A DNA stretch of 64,000 bases, taken from assembly GCF_042453785.1 (NCBI RefSeq), contig NC_091671.1, positions 40,132,501 to 40,196,500 on the forward strand. Direction: 5' to 3'. Under the pieces are notes generated by a model, which was not told where the DNA came from, searched no databases, and worked only from the letters and a program-made list of their open reading frames with translations. Made by a program: the position numbers and the translations under genes. Source of the stretch: Malus domestica (Eukaryota; Streptophyta; Magnoliopsida; Rosales; Rosaceae). Shown here piece after piece: positions 21,403-45,400 of this stretch (positions are counted from its first letter, which is position 1; each line of letters starts with the position of its first letter).

Positions 21403-22800
21403 TAAGCTCTAATTCAGAAAGCGAGCACGCACAAAGACAATTATGACTTATTTGTTGATTGAGCTACACTTACTCTAATTGCACATCGTATGAAACTTAA
21501 TACGAGCTAACTCATTAGGTCCATTTCATAAACATTTGGTTTATAATTTTTGGACTTCATTCTTGTGTTAGAGATGGAGGGAAAGTACATGAGAAAAATG
21601 AGGAATATATGATAACGAAGAGTAAGATTCGACTTAATCTCACTCTCACTTTGTTTAGTATTTTGTTTTCATTAATCCTTTTTCCTATATACTCTTTTAC
21701 GAAATGACTGTCAAAGGGGTCGTCATCTCACTTCACAACATAGTTCGATTCTCTCCGATGCTAGTCAAGGCTTGAAAATGGAGAGTACGATTCGACTATG
21801 TGGAAGCAAGTAGCAATTAGATATTTGGTGAGGCACACGAGATTGCCTTTTGCCAATGATTAAAGCTAATCACCAGAAACAAAAACCTATGTCCATGATC
21901 AAAACTGCGTGATTCCTTGCCCACTTTCTAAGGTCCTTGTGGTTGGTCTTTTTCAAACATTCCCCTAAGAAGTATTACCAACCACATATTCAATTAACCT
22001 AATCCTTTCCCTAATCCACAACGTTTTCAATTATTGGGGAGTCAAAGGATCGACGACTCGCTGAGAGACTTTTAGTGTGCCCAGAATACAGAGCGGAACA
22101 CCACATGTCATTATATAATAAAGGAACACTTGAATTGTATAATAACATGTATTATTTCACCCCGTGTTCTGGACACACTGAAAAACCTCTCATACTCATA
22201 AATATATATAATTCACAGAATAATAACTATATCAACTGTGGATTGCTATTTAAAATGTGCTACAACATGGAAACGGGAATCAACAAATATTGGGCGACTG
22301 CTATGCTCTTCCATAATCCCGCCAACATCTTGAATAATACGCATGGAACGCTGCTCGGCTCTTTACAGATGATGAGTCCTCCATCATTCACCGTTAAGTT
22401 TCAATTCGATAATCATGAACAAGTTGCCTAACATATGAGGAGACAATAACTTAGAAATGTACCAAATCCAACTTGCAAAGTGCACTAGTTGCATGCAGTT
22501 GGTACGAAAAGAAACCAAGTTGCTAAAAAGCCAAGTTGCATGCATCCTCATAGAACACCCTCGTCCCTCTCAAACCCACTAGCCAAACCAAATAAAACAA
22601 ATACTAAAAAATTAAATGGGAAGGTTCTCCGAATCATGTACAAACTCTGTTGATCTGTGGAAAATTCATGAAGTTGGTCGATCATTTCAATCGGTTGGTG
22701 ATTGGTTTGGCATATTGGATTGTACGTGGTGGAGCCAGTTGCATGCACATAACTGATCAATTTAGGGATTTTTTACGGTAGGAATTTTACTAAGATTTGA
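21403..22800. other. Spacer; no gene seen
   Basis: The frame at 22075-22431 (118 codons) resembles no family I recognise, lacks supporting splice or promoter context and is probably spurious. The remainder is AT-rich. Confidence 0.4.
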
Positions 22801-23014
22801 TACTGGTTTGATATTTAGGTGCTTTTATAAAAAGTGGGTATAAAAAAAAATTAAGCTAAAAAAGATGTTTGGTAAACACTTAAAAACAACTTATTTTCAC
22901 AGTTTTTTGGGAAAAGAAGTTGAAAATGTGAAGTAGCAAAAATGAGTTTATTCTCACAGCACAGTAGAAACAATTTTTTTTTCTTTTTCAAAGCACAACA
23001 ATATCAAACCAGCC
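22801..23014. mobile_element. MITE, family B copy 2 (shorter)
   Basis: The left end ctggtttgatattt pairs with the right end, reverse-complemented ggctggtttgatatt. The inner motifs tgtttggtaaac, tattctcacagcac and caaagcacaaca are shared with the element at 10524-10899. Exact ends and target duplication are uncertain. Confidence 0.6.
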
Positions 23015-23314
23015 ATTGATGTGTTGAACTGCATGCATGCGATCTTGTCAACCTAAACTGCAACTTGACAAGTACAAAACTAGTTCAATTTCGCATCAAC
23101 AAAACGCAAAATTTTTCAGCGTGTTCAAAATATGAGTACATACATCATGTGTCATTATACAAGTAGAGAGAGATTCTCATGCAAATTGTTATGGAAATTT
23201 CATTAATACATAATCCTCAAATTTCAAATGCAAATCTCCAACTCCAAAAAGCCGATATATCTCTTGAATATTACCATGAAACGTTTCGAAATCCAGAGTC
23301 AGAAACTCTGTTAA

Positions 23315-23684
23315 CCTCTCCCTCTCTCTCCCTCTCTCTAACTAGTTAAGTTAAGCTCTCTCTCTTTAGCTAGTTAAGTGTTAAGCTTTCCAAATACAAA
23401 TAAAATTCCAAACAGTTTCAACCAGAACCAAACACAAAAGGGCTCTTCCTACTTCCTCCACCGCTTCAGTATTGTCTCCCATTTGTCCTGCTTTCTCTCT
23501 CTACTCTCTCTGTAAAACCATATAAAACCAGGGAGAGAGAATTGGAAAATAAACAAATAGAAAAGCTCAATTTTTGTTTCTGATAACAATAATCTCCTTC
23601 AATCATTCTTCTTCTTCTCTCTACCTTGTTTGGATCAGAGACGAAGACCCAACTGAAGCTCTAACGAAAAGCGCCAACTTCACC
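23315..23684 (+). promoter_or_regulatory. Core promoter and pyrimidine-rich 5' leader of the FHA-AAA ATPase gene
   Basis: A TATAAAA box lies at 23521-23527, about 160 bp before the start codon. Upstream and downstream are CT-rich tracts (ctctccctctctctccctct near 23320, more at 23360 and 23500), common in plant core promoters and leaders. A stop codon in frame (tga near 23580) precedes the chosen ATG. Confidence 0.55.
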
Positions 23685-34312
<10,628 letters not shown>

Positions 34313-36708
34313 AATAGGTATTTTTTTCGGTGTATAGAAGTTGGTTTTGTTTATTCTTCTTCATCGAGCTTATAAGGCGTGGGAAGATATCCATGGAAAT
34401 CCCGTCCAAGGTCACGCCCCCATTTGTACGATATATATAGGGTATTTTTTTTCTCCTTTTTCGCCTTTTATTCGATTTATATTTAACACCTCTGTTAGCA
34501 ATGTCGTTCCCAGTTCATATGCAGTTATCTAACTTAGCCTTTTCTCTTTGTTATGGGTCCTTTTTAGCCTGTAAATGCTAATCGATAAATGAAAGACGTT
34601 TTACAATTTTCTAATGTTTGCTTATTTGAGTCGATCGGTGTATGAAAGTGTGATATTTTGGAGTGTTTGTAAAGGTATGATAGAAGGGATGCAAAGTCGT
34701 GTTACATTAGAAGTATGCCTGACAATTTCTAGGCTTGTTAACCCGACACCAAACGACACAATAATAACAAGTTTTGAGTTGATCTGTTAACAAGTCGCAT
34801 TGTTGTGGATCATTCGTTAAGAACCCGATATCATTTTTTTAAATAAACTAATGAATTTAGAAAATTTTCAACCAGTTTATCAACCATCTCAGCAAACATC
34901 ATGACTATAAGGCACATTAGATGAATGAGTACATTTTAAAGATACAAGTAAAACAATAGTATGAAAAACTATGAGGCATGATTTGCACCAATTTACCATT
35001 GAAGGCCAATTTATCGACATGCTCTGAAAACGTTGTAGACTGATGTAGAGCTTTGTGTCCATAGTCTGTAGGTTATCTATAGAGTAGAAATTCTTCTATA
35101 CATATTGGCATGGGCAAAGCTACATAGGAGCGAGGAGGGGCGGACACTCCTCCCCTCGTCGGAAATCAAGGCCAGGAGCGATGGTTCCGCCCCTCTGGTC
35201 CTGTTGGAAATAATGGAGTCCCGGCTGCTTCTCTGGATTCTTTGCTGCTGCACGCAGCAGCAGCTTAGAGTTGTAAGTTTTTTTTTCTTCTGAAAAGTCT
35301 TAAGACGGAACAATGCCGTTTCGGTCGATTGAGTTAAAAATAAAAAGAAATGATTGTAGTGGGGACCATTAGTCCTCCCGTTTCCTCTTCACAATCACAC
35401 CCCGTCCTTTTTAAGAGAACAACAAAGTATGCCCCAAAAAACTCACAATTCACAAATATACCCTCTAGTTCTGACTTGTTAAATTATATATTGGCAATGT
35501 ATTTAATTTTGTATATATGAATATAAATTTTAGTCCACAATCACCTAATGTAGATTAATAGTTAGCACATAATTCAGTCTCTTACTTATATGTTAGCATT
35601 AGATAATTGGTAGTGATCATTTTGATCGTTTTTGAAGTAGTGTTCATTTTGATATTTTCAAATGAGTAAAAAAATGAAGGACGTATAGGTTTGGAGTTTA
35701 CCTTAAAAATATAGGTCAACTATAATTTACACTCTTCACGTTTGAAATGATTTTTAAAATGGACCACGAAGTTTTAAAATTCTCATAATACATCTCATAA
35801 TACATCATAAGATATATTATAAGTGTATTAATTTTTATCTTCGGCCTAATTGTACTATTTATTAAATTGATGACATTGTGAGCTTGATACCCTTATATGA
35901 GCTCACTTGTAAACTATATTTGCACCGGATTGACTAAAAAAAAATTGATTTTGACGAAGATTTAACTGAAACCGAAGGATGATGGGCGTTGAAAATGTGT
36001 TTTTTTGGACGACTAGTCAGAAGAAAAAAACAAAGCATTTCGAATGGAAGAATTTGCAATGACCAACGACAAACTTTTTTCCTCAAAAAGTTTTTCCGAC
36101 GGCTTAATACCTTTTCCTACAACATTTTACCCTTGCTAATAACATTTCATTATGCAATGAATGAGCACATTATGGAATGTTTTCATGACACGAAACCTCG
36201 CTGGCAATAATTTTTACCCATTCAAATTTTGCCCCCCTTGTCAATACTTCCTAGCTTCACCACTATATTGGTATGGGTGGTTTGGGTCGGATAATCACAA
36301 ATTCATTCAATGTAACAATCCCTAACGTCCCAAATAGTTGAGTGATATCTCTTTAAATATTTGCCATTGATGGGGTGTTTTTGGAGATTCCCTTCTAGGT
36401 CTGTTAAATGATATACATGTGATCTTTTCTAGCTTCCATGTCATCGTAATGATGGGAGTTGAAGCTTTTTCATCTGTCTTGAATCTTCTATCCGATAGAT
36501 GATCTTCAAATTAAGATTAAACTAAAAAAGAAGGATAATTATTTTAACAATATTTGACCAAACTTAAAAAGAGATGTGTTGGACTCTTCGAAATAGACTT
36601 CTCCAATCAGCTTGACGACAAATTGAACCTTGTGAGAGTTGATGATCTTGAAAAGTGAGGTCAAAGTACATATCTTGTTCACTTTCTCTGGCTCAGCCTT
36701 GGTTTGAA
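34313..36708. other. 3' flank of ATPase copy 1 and degenerate element; no gene seen
   Basis: The stretch to about 34600 is probably 3' untranslated region. From about 35100 to 36290 there may be an old element: the left side has attggcatgggcaaagcta, then gaggaggggcgg; the right side reverse-complements to gtggtgaagctaggaag, then caagggggg, and is followed by attggtatggg. The internal frames do not look like genes. This is a weak call. Confidence 0.35.
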
Positions 36709-39221
36709 TCAAGGTATTAAATATCGATGATATCGGAAATATCGGTAGTCCAAAAACACGGAAATTTTGATGGAAATATCGGAATATTATCGATATTGAT
36801 AAAAATTGAATAAAAACCACGTAAATTGTAAGAAAAACTTAGCAATTTTTATTGAAACTTTGCAGAATGTTTATTTAGTCAATTATCTATTAGTTTATCA
36901 CAAAAAATTGGAAGGAAATGCATTGCATGATGGATTTAACTTATTTAAGTTGATTATATAGCGAGCTGGCAAACATTGTGAGTGTAGAAAATATGTAGTA
37001 ATTAATGAAAGAAGTTTAAACACACCATAATCATTTATATATAATGAATTAGTACAATATTTTACACTTTATAAATTGCATGGTAAGATACATGAGTGAC
37101 TTAGTATCACATAGAGTTCCTATGAGGTTCAAAATTTTGACTATCTTCATCATCTCTATGTGTAGAGTGTGTGTATTGTGAAGAGTAGTCATCAAATGAT
37201 AAATCCCCAAAATAGTTTTGCATGTAATTGTTAACATGTCACCCATATGGATCCGAGATTGGTTGACGTTGTCCATAAGCAAAATCATTTGAAGATTGAG
37301 TCTCAGATTCTTTCCATGAGTCGCTCGATTCCATCCTAACAGGAATGAGATATGAAGGGTAGGGAAATGGTTGGTTATGAGTATAACCATAGTTACTACT
37401 TCCCACTCCAACAGAGTTCGAAGTTATAGATAACGAGTCATCTTCTTGACTTGACAAAGTCCCCTTGCTTCTTTCTCTACGAGTATAGTCCTTCCCTATG
37501 GCACCAATTTCTGGTCCTGCCCACCTACTGTCATGGTCCTTATCCTGTGTTGCATGCGTGAAGTTTGCCTCACTAGTGAATGGGCTAATAAATCCGGGAG
37601 GTGGTCCAACATAGTTTCCATATCCACCACTACCTCCAGCTCCACTATATCCTTCAACATTCCCACCTCCGGTGGTAGGTGAGTCTCCTGATCTTGTACT
37701 AGAGCTATCATTAGTATCAGCAGGATCTTGTGGTTGTGTAGGATTGGAAGAAGGTGGAATTCCAGTGTTTCTTGGTCTTGGGCGCAATAGTTCTTCCAAA
37801 GAGTCAGCGCTTGTAGATCCCACCTCCTCCTCTAATACTCTTTCTACATTTATCCCTTCATTATGTGCTTCTTCAGCAACTCTTAGAGCTGGGTTGCCTT
37901 TATCATCATCTAAATGAAGATGTCTAATCCATTGATAAAGTTGGTTACCCTATGCATCATCATCTTCAGCAACAATATTAAACACATCTAGTGGGTCACC
38001 ACGGTCGACATGATCTATTTCTGCTTCCTTATCTCGAATTTGAAGCTTCATGTTGTAGTAGCAATAAACTATTTTTTCCAACCTACTATGAGCTAACCTA
38101 TATACCTTAATTAGAAATGGCCAAAAAAAAAAAAAAAAAATTAAAACAGGACCAAAAAAAAAAAAAAAAAAAAACTGTTGGAAAAAGATTTAAGAACAAA
38201 AACATAAATTATATACCTCACCTAGAAAGGGCTTGCAAACTGGAAAACAACCAAAACAATCCAAAATGCCTTTTGAGATGATTGAATCGAAATCGAAACG
38301 AACAGACATACGAAGAGATGGAGAGAGCAAATCAAAAGGAAAAGAGACGGAACAAAATGGAAGACATTTCCAGTAGCTTCAAAAAGCAGGGTGAATATAT
38401 TGAAGACCAAACCTCACGATCACTTACACGTGGGTTGGATATTTTAAAAGCAGGTTTGGATTTTTTTTTTCTTCGCTCGGAAAACACACACATATTGACA
38501 CATGGGCTGGATATTTTGAAAGCAGGTTCGGATTTTTTTTTCTTCTCTCGGATAACACACACACACACACACACACGCACACATGCACAAACCACTTCCT
38601 TCTTCCTCATTCCTCTCCTCATTCATCTCCGGTTCTCCCCCCATCTCTTCTCTTCAAGTCTTCTTCCCAGAGCAGACAGACACACACACACCCTACTTTC
38701 CCGTGTTTCCCCCTTCCCTAATCCCTCGAACCTTATCCCTCATTTATGTCCTTGTTTCTTCTCCCCCGGAGCATAGACCACCACACCCACACCCGCCGAG
38801 CACCACAATGGCGAACACTCCGACGAGCACCATCACCACCTGTGGAACGTTCCTCATCCCTTTCTCACCTCCCGACGACCACCATTAGGCAAGGGGATCC
38901 ATCAAACGGTTTGATTCAAACCCGAGCAGGTTTTGGGATCCGGAGAAAATGGATTTTTCATTTACTACGACGGAGGCGCATATCTTGGGTCTGAGCCCGG
39001 ATTGTAGTGAGAGATCTGGGCCGACGCAGCCTCGGCTGCCTTTTCGACGACAGAGCCACGACGATTGTTTCGATAATATCGAATATATCGCGATATTATT
39101 GATATTATCGATAATATCGCGATATTTTGACGACAATTAGGGGGATACGTGGGAAAATATCGGTCTTTCTGAAACGATAATATCGGCAATATTTTGCCGA
39201 TATTATCGATATTTTAGTCAT
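36709..39221 (-). mobile_element. Deleted hAT transposon
   Basis: The element is flanked by an identical 9-bp direct repeat TGGTTTGAA (36700-36708 and 39222-39230); hAT elements make 8 bp, so one base may be chance. Both ends are packed with atatcgat / gatattatcg motifs, e.g. ggtattaaatatcgatgata on the left and aaaatatcgataatatcgg when the right is reverse-complemented. The inside holds the last part of a transposase gene on the minus strand and a non-coding 5' part with poly(A) runs at 38128-38174 and a (CA)n stretch at 38558-38582. Confidence 0.75.
37239..38070 (-). pseudogene. C-terminal remnant of a hAT-type transposase
   Basis: The minus strand encodes CYYNMKLQIRDKE, DPLDVFNIVAEDD, then GNQLYQWIRHLHLDDDKGNP, VAEEAHNEGINVERV and VGSTSADSLEELLRPRPRN, followed by a low-complexity Ser/Gly/Pro/Asn tail. 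Such tails follow the hAT dimerisation region in plant transposases. A TAG stop interrupts the frame just before GNQLYQW (near 37950), and everything N-terminal is missing. It cannot encode an active enzyme. Confidence 0.7.
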
Positions 39222-39424
39222 TGGTTTGAACTCCTCCCTTTTATCTCTGACCCAACAATATCTATTTAGGAGATCGAAAATTTGGTGCCAAGTTGTGTGA
39301 TAATAATAAGATAAGAGTATTAGTAATAAATATCAAACTCGTCATTCATTTATAATATTTTAATAATTTAATATTGAATTTGTCGTTCATTTATAATATT
39401 TCACTTCCACATGAAGATAAAGTA

Positions 39425-42413
39425 CTACTCGAAGCCCAATCCATTTTCTGTGAGCGGAGGCCACCTTGTTTTGTGTGCCATGGTCTGCCTCATTCTGCCT
39501 AAGCTTAGCCATCCTCGTTCTGCATGCGTCGAGACTGCTTAACACCCAACATTTTTTACAAAAATGCAAATTTTTTATTATTGGAAAATATTTTTCTTGA
39601 GTATTAAGTTAAACTTTTTAAGGAATTTGGAAGCAATTTTACGACTTATTGAACAAAAAATGTATATTTAGTAGAATATTTGAGCCGAGAACTAAAAAGA
39701 TAAGCAAAAAACATAGTAGTGAGTCCCATAACATTGTCAAATGGGGTTTGACACTCAAGAATCTCAACGGAAAGCCTCATCTTAATTTTCAAAACTTCAC
39801 AGTGAATCGAAGGTGAAAATAAATAGATTGAACGGTAATTTATGTACGAATTTGCAAAACTGACTGAAAACCGTGAGTGTTAACCCACATTTTTTTTGTA
39901 AAAAATGCAAATATTTTATTTTGTCCAAATATTTTCCGTGAGCATTAAGGCAATCTGTATAATGTATTTGAAAGTGGATTTACGATTTATTTAGCAACAC
40001 GTGTATATTTAATAGAATATTTAAGCCGAAAAGTAAAAAAAATAAGTGAACAACATAGAGACGTTAAAATGTATATTTTATTATTATTATTATTTTTGTT
40101 ATAAAATTAGAAATGTTAAAATCACTTGTAGGTGAGGCTTAAAATAAAAATAGCAAAATTTTGTTTTGTTAAATAGTCTTTCACCCTTTTTTGGTTAACA
40201 AAGAGGGTTCTATTAATATGTAGTTTAGATTTTGATGAAAGAAAAAATTAACAAAAAGAAAAATCTGGTTCAAATATCGTTAAATTTAGGTCTTAAATGG
40301 TTGATTACAAGTGTTCAAATACGAATTATAATAAATTTTGCATGGAAAAATATATTTTGAAGGGCATGAATATAATAGTTTGTTGTAGTGGTAAGAGAAA
40401 TAAAAGAAAATTGTACAAAAATGATTGAAATTCTTGGGGGTGGCAGAAAGTCACGCCTGCTTTCTGGCACCCAAGGAATTTCAATGATGTTTGTTAATTT
40501 TTCTTTCAGTTCTCTTACCACTACGACAAACTATCACATTCATGTTCTTCAAAATATATTTTTCTGTGCATGGAGCCTGACTCATTTTTTGAGCGCCCAG
40601 GAGTTCGCCTCATTCTGCGTGCGTGGAGCCCACCTCGTCTTGTGTGCCTGGGTTCGCCTCATTCGGCATATGAGGTGTTCGCATCGTTTTGTGTGTCAGA
40701 AACCTGTCCTTTTTTTTGTCCATAGAGCCTGCGTCGTTTTGACGTGCACGGAGCTAACCTCGTTTTCGTGCGCAGGACTGGCCTAGATTTGTGCGACGTA
40801 TCCCTCCTCGTTTCTCATGCGCAGAGCTCGCCTCAATGTGCGTGCCGGGAAGCCCGCTTTGTTTTCTTGAGCGCAACCCGCCTTGTTTTGCTTGCCAATA
40901 TTCGCCTCGTTCTGCATGTGTCGAGCCCGCCTAACATCCTACTTTTTGACAAAAATGCAAATTTTTTATTTTCGCAAAATATTTTTTTTGAGCATTAAGT
41001 TAAACTTTTAAGGAATTTGAAAGCAATTTACGACTTATTGAGCGACAAATGTATATTAATAGAACATTTGAGCCGAGAACTAAAAAAATAAGCGAAAAAC
41101 ATAGTAATGAGTTCCAGAACATTGTAAAATGGGGATAGACACTCAAGAATCTCAATGGAAAGCCTTGCCTTAATTTCCAAAACTTCACAGTGAGGTGAAG
41201 GTGAAAATAAATAGATTGTACGATGATTTATGTATGAATTTGCAAAACCAACTGAAAACCATGAGTGTTAATCCACGTTTTCCAAATATTTTTTGTGAGC
41301 ATTAAAGAAATCTTTATAATGTATTTAGAAGCGGATTTACGATTTATCGAGTAATAAGTGGATATTTAGTAAAATATTTAAGCCGAAAAGTAAAAAAAAT
41401 AAGTTAACAACATAGAGATGTCAAAATGTGCGTGTGTATATATATATTAGAGATGTTAAAATCACATGTAGGTGAGGCTTAAACAAAAAATAGCAAAAAT
41501 TTGTTTTGTTAAATAGTCTTTCACCCGCTTTTGGTTAATAAAGAGGATTCTATTAATATGTAGTTTAGATTTTGAAAAGAGAAAAAATTAACAAAAAGAA
41601 AAATCAGGTTCAAATATTGTTAAATTGAGGTCTTAAAAGGTTGATTACAAGTGTTTAAATATGAATTATAATAGATTTTGCATGAAAAAATATATTTTGA
41701 AGGGCTTGAATATGATAGTTTGTTGTAATGGTAAGAGAAATGAAAACAATAATACAAAAATGATTGAAATTCTTGGGGTGGCAGAAAGTCACGTGACTTT
41801 CTGGCACCCCAGGAATTTCAATCATGTTTGTTAATTTTTCTTTAAGTTCTCTTACCACTACAACAAACTATCACTAGTGTTTAAATACGAATTATAATAG
41901 ATTTTGCACGAAAAAGTATATTTTAAAGGCCATGAATATGATAGTTTGTTGTAGTGGTAAGACAAATAAAAGAAAAATGTACAAAAATGATTGAAATACT
42001 TGGGGTGGTAGAAAGTCGTTTCAAAATATATTTTTCTGTGTGTGGAGCCCGACTCGTTTTCTGAACAGCCGAGAGTTCACCTCGTTTTGCATGCACAAAG
42101 CCCACCTCATCTTGTGTGCCTGGGTTCGCCTCGTTCTGCATGTGAGGTGTCTACATCATTTTGCATATCAGAAGCCCGTCCCTTTTTTTGTCCACGGAGC
42201 ATGCACCGTTTTGACTTGCACGAAGCCAACCTCGTTTTTCGTGTGCAGGGGTGGCCTAGATTTGTGCGTAGTATCCCTTCTCGTTTCTCATGCGCGGAAC
42301 TCACCTTGTTTTGCTTGCCGGGAGGCCCACCAAGTTTTCTTAAGCACAGCCTGCTTTGTTTTGCATGCCAAGATTCATCACGTTCTGTGTGAGTTGAGTC
42401 CGCCTCGTTTTGC
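39425..42413. repeat. Array of ~1.34-kb repeat X, first block
   Basis: Landmarks recur in fixed order: gttgattacaagtgttt, the hairpin with agtttgttgtagtggtaaga, a GC-richer minisatellite of the gcctcgttttgcgtgc type, then aaaatgcaaattttttattt, ttgagccgagaactaaaaa and taaatagtctttcaccc. The word ttgattacaa at 40301 and 41641 gives a 1340-bp period. The block holds the tail of one unit (39425-40300), one full unit (40301-41640) and part of a third whose hairpin region is itself duplicated (41641-41877 and 41878-42413). Plus-strand frames in the minisatellite part are not genes. I do not recognise the family. Confidence 0.85.
40341..40566. mobile_element. Hairpin (MITE-like) module inside repeat X
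   Basis: Two arms of about 105 bp meet at a centre near 40458. Left: aaaaatatattttgaagggc, tagtttgttgtagtggtaag, then tgattgaaattcttggg. Right, reverse-complemented: aaaaatatattttgaagaac, tagtttgtcgtagtggtaag, then attgaaattccttgggtgcc. The flanks tgcatgg occur on both sides (offset by three bases on the right), a possible target duplication. Equivalent hairpins lie at about 41682-41878, 46551-46785 and 58625-58862. At about 41915-42033 and 55230-55355 most of the right arm is deleted. Confidence 0.75.
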
Positions 42414-45400
42414 CACTACAAGAAAACATGGAATAGGTGACCAAATTTTATGTGGCGCCCAAAAATTCTTCACATATTTTTTCTATATGTGATGCATTGT
42501 TCAGAGCGTCACGCATGACTAGTTTTTTAGGTATGAAATTTGAGAACATTTAGGTGATGATAAATACATCACATATTCTAGAATGGAGTGACGAAAATCA
42601 TAAGCGTCACTTAAAAATTATTTTTTATCTTTTAAGATTAAAAAGTGGTGACACAAATTTTATGAAGTGCTTACTAAAATATATGGCAAGGAACAATGGC
42701 ACCCCAAAGAAGTGTGATATGTCAGGAATTTCAAAAGGGTCACATATGTGTATTCTCGGTGACGAAAGTGATTCATCACTCTTTCAACAGTAAATAAAAA
42801 AAAGAAAAAAAAAAGAAACATAGTAAAGTATTAAACAAATTTGATAAAGCCCATCTAAATTCTAAACTGTTCTCACTCACTTTCCCTTTCTCTATGTCTC
42901 AGACTTCTCCCGTCTCTTGTCCCTGTGACCCAAGCCACCGACGCGTCTCCTAATCTTCTTCTCTCTATACCGCGACATTACCGGCATCTTTTAAGTTAAA
43001 CGCTCAAACCCTTTCTCATCTATTCGCTGTCTATCACACTCCACAACCAAAAACCCTAGAGACCAATTCAACCAACAAGCCAAATCCACACCATGTCGCG
43101 TCTCAACCTTCTTCCAGTTTCTTGCTCCACCACCGAAAACCCAAGAACCCTAACCCTTTCAACCAACTACATAAATCTATGCCAAATTTCTCCATGCCTA
43201 CGAGACTACTATGTGGCCAAATGGTTAACGAATTCAATTTTTATCATTCTTTTTAAGTTAGGGTTTTGGATATGCAGGTAATTGCCTCCAAATTGAGCAC
43301 GCCAACAGCCGTCGACCTCTACATCCATCTTTCAAGGACTCTAATTGGGTAAAATTTGGTTTTTAATTTTTAGATTTATATATAAATATTATATATCTCC
43401 CTCCCGCCTGTCTGCTTTCCGTCACCGTCGAAGTGCCCGGACATTCAAGCTCTAGAATCCCCAATACATGGAGCTTTTCTGCATTTCGTTCGCCAAACTT
43501 TGGGTATGTTCTCAATCTCTAGACCCTATCCTTTTCCCTTTAACTTTTTGTTTAGTCTCAACTTTATGGTGTTTTTCTTATATTTGTTCTATCACTGTAA
43601 TTTTAAGTTATTTTAGGTAATGAATTTGGTTGAGAATCTTAGTTAGGTTTGTAATTTTTTTCTAGTTGCCTGGGTTTGAGGATGATTAATCCACTTTCTA
43701 AATTTTAATTACTTTGAACTTTGATTATTAGGAAACTGCAATTTCAAAAATCCAGACATGATTATATCTCCATAATTTCGATGACAGACTGTTCTCAAAA
43801 AGATTCATATGTACTGCCTGATTAGATTATTAGATTATTTGTCCTGAATCCTAAGGTAGATCTATAAATGTTGACATTTTGCTTAAACGGAATAGTTTCC
43901 ACCTCATTGCTTCAATCATGTTTTGTGTCCTTAAATCCAAGAAAGCTGACTAAACTAAAATAAACTCTCCCAGTCATTTAGCTTGGGTGGTGAGATGAGG
44001 ACTGAAGGAATTTTGGTCAGTTTTTGGTCCACCAATTTTAAAACAGCCACATAGCCCCAAGAAAATAGACAACAACTGATTTCCAGCAAGCTGCCCTTTT
44101 CACATCCAAACTTGTTTTCCCACTTTACAAATATTCCTTCGAACTTTAATTTGTTGTACTGAACCCCTCACACATTTTGTTCGACAAGCTAGTATATTTG
44201 CCTCTCATCATTTCTATCCCATCATAATTATAAACGTTTAAACTAGCTTGAATAGGGAAAAAGGGAAAAAGAAACACTTAAAGATCTCTAATATTGACAA
44301 AGGATATGAATATAATCTTTTTAATTTCAAGCTTGATAACACAAGTCACTTAAAGTAACTTATAACTTTCAAGTGCTTGGTAATGGCGAATTTTTATTTT
44401 AAAGTATGTTATTGTTTATGCTAAATGTAATATAAGCTTTTTAAATAATTGAGTTTGCATATCTGGTATTTTTTATTTTGAGTTGGGTTTAGTGGAGGCC
44501 ATTTGGACTAAGTTGGGAATGCTCATTTTCTGGTTTCTGAATTCCTGAATGAGATCATCAATTTGAGCAGCTTTCCTTTTCTACTACACTGTGATGGCAT
44601 GCCTATTCACACGAGAACAATGTAACGCTGTGATCAACTATTGAAAGTTCCTTCATCATTAACTGGTTAGATTATAATCCCAGCCTCTGGAGATATGTTT
44701 AGCAATGGCACACATTCAGTTTGGTGATTTGGATATATTTTTCACTAGCATGTTTAGAGGGCCTTTATTTATCTTCTACAAAAGAGCACTTGTATAGAAA
44801 GAGCTTGAGAGGCAAACACCGCCTGCCCTATGAGAAGAAGCGCAAGGCAGGCTCACAAGGTAATGAAATTAAAGCACATATAAAACTCATTATGTAATTT
44901 AGATAGGCTCATCTGTTATGTTTCGTTCTTCTTAATGTAATTGTTTCTTCAATTCTTATTTTCTTCTCTTTTGTTAATGTTATTCAATTGCTCAATGCAC
45001 CTACTATTGTCTAGACAAACATACACCTATGTTTTCTTCTCTTTTTTTTATGTAAGGATAAGATGAAGAAAAAGAAGGATCAAATTAAAGGTGAAAGCAT
45101 TCAAGAAGCACCTGAGGTAGTGATGGTGATCTTTCAAATGACAATGATACTTGTGCTAAACTGAAGACCATGATATGGTTGATGACTTATGTATTTTGTT
45201 GTTGGTTTTAAATATGCACATGGTATACCTATTTTATTATCGACTCAATGGCTTAGAATCTTGTTAGCATTTCAATATGTCTAGAGGTGTTAGGATGCTT
45301 ATGTTAGCTTTTGGGATACTTGGTGTACGTACTGGATGTTACCTAACTTATTGATCAATGAAATGTGATTAAACAAAGTATTACCTCATATTTGTTATGA

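Noticed and set aside
22075..22431. 118-codon plus-strand frame
   Set aside because: No recognisable family, no promoter or splice context, in spacer DNA between MITEs. Left as probably chance.
38282..38776. 164-codon plus-strand frame
   Set aside because: Sits in the non-coding 5' part of the hAT element and consists largely of translated CA/CT simple repeats.
42040..42492. Overlapping 100-150-codon frames in the X minisatellite (also near 40388, 46712, 55411, 58916)
   Set aside because: They occur in several frames at once and mirror the ~29-bp repeat; stops are rare only because of base composition.
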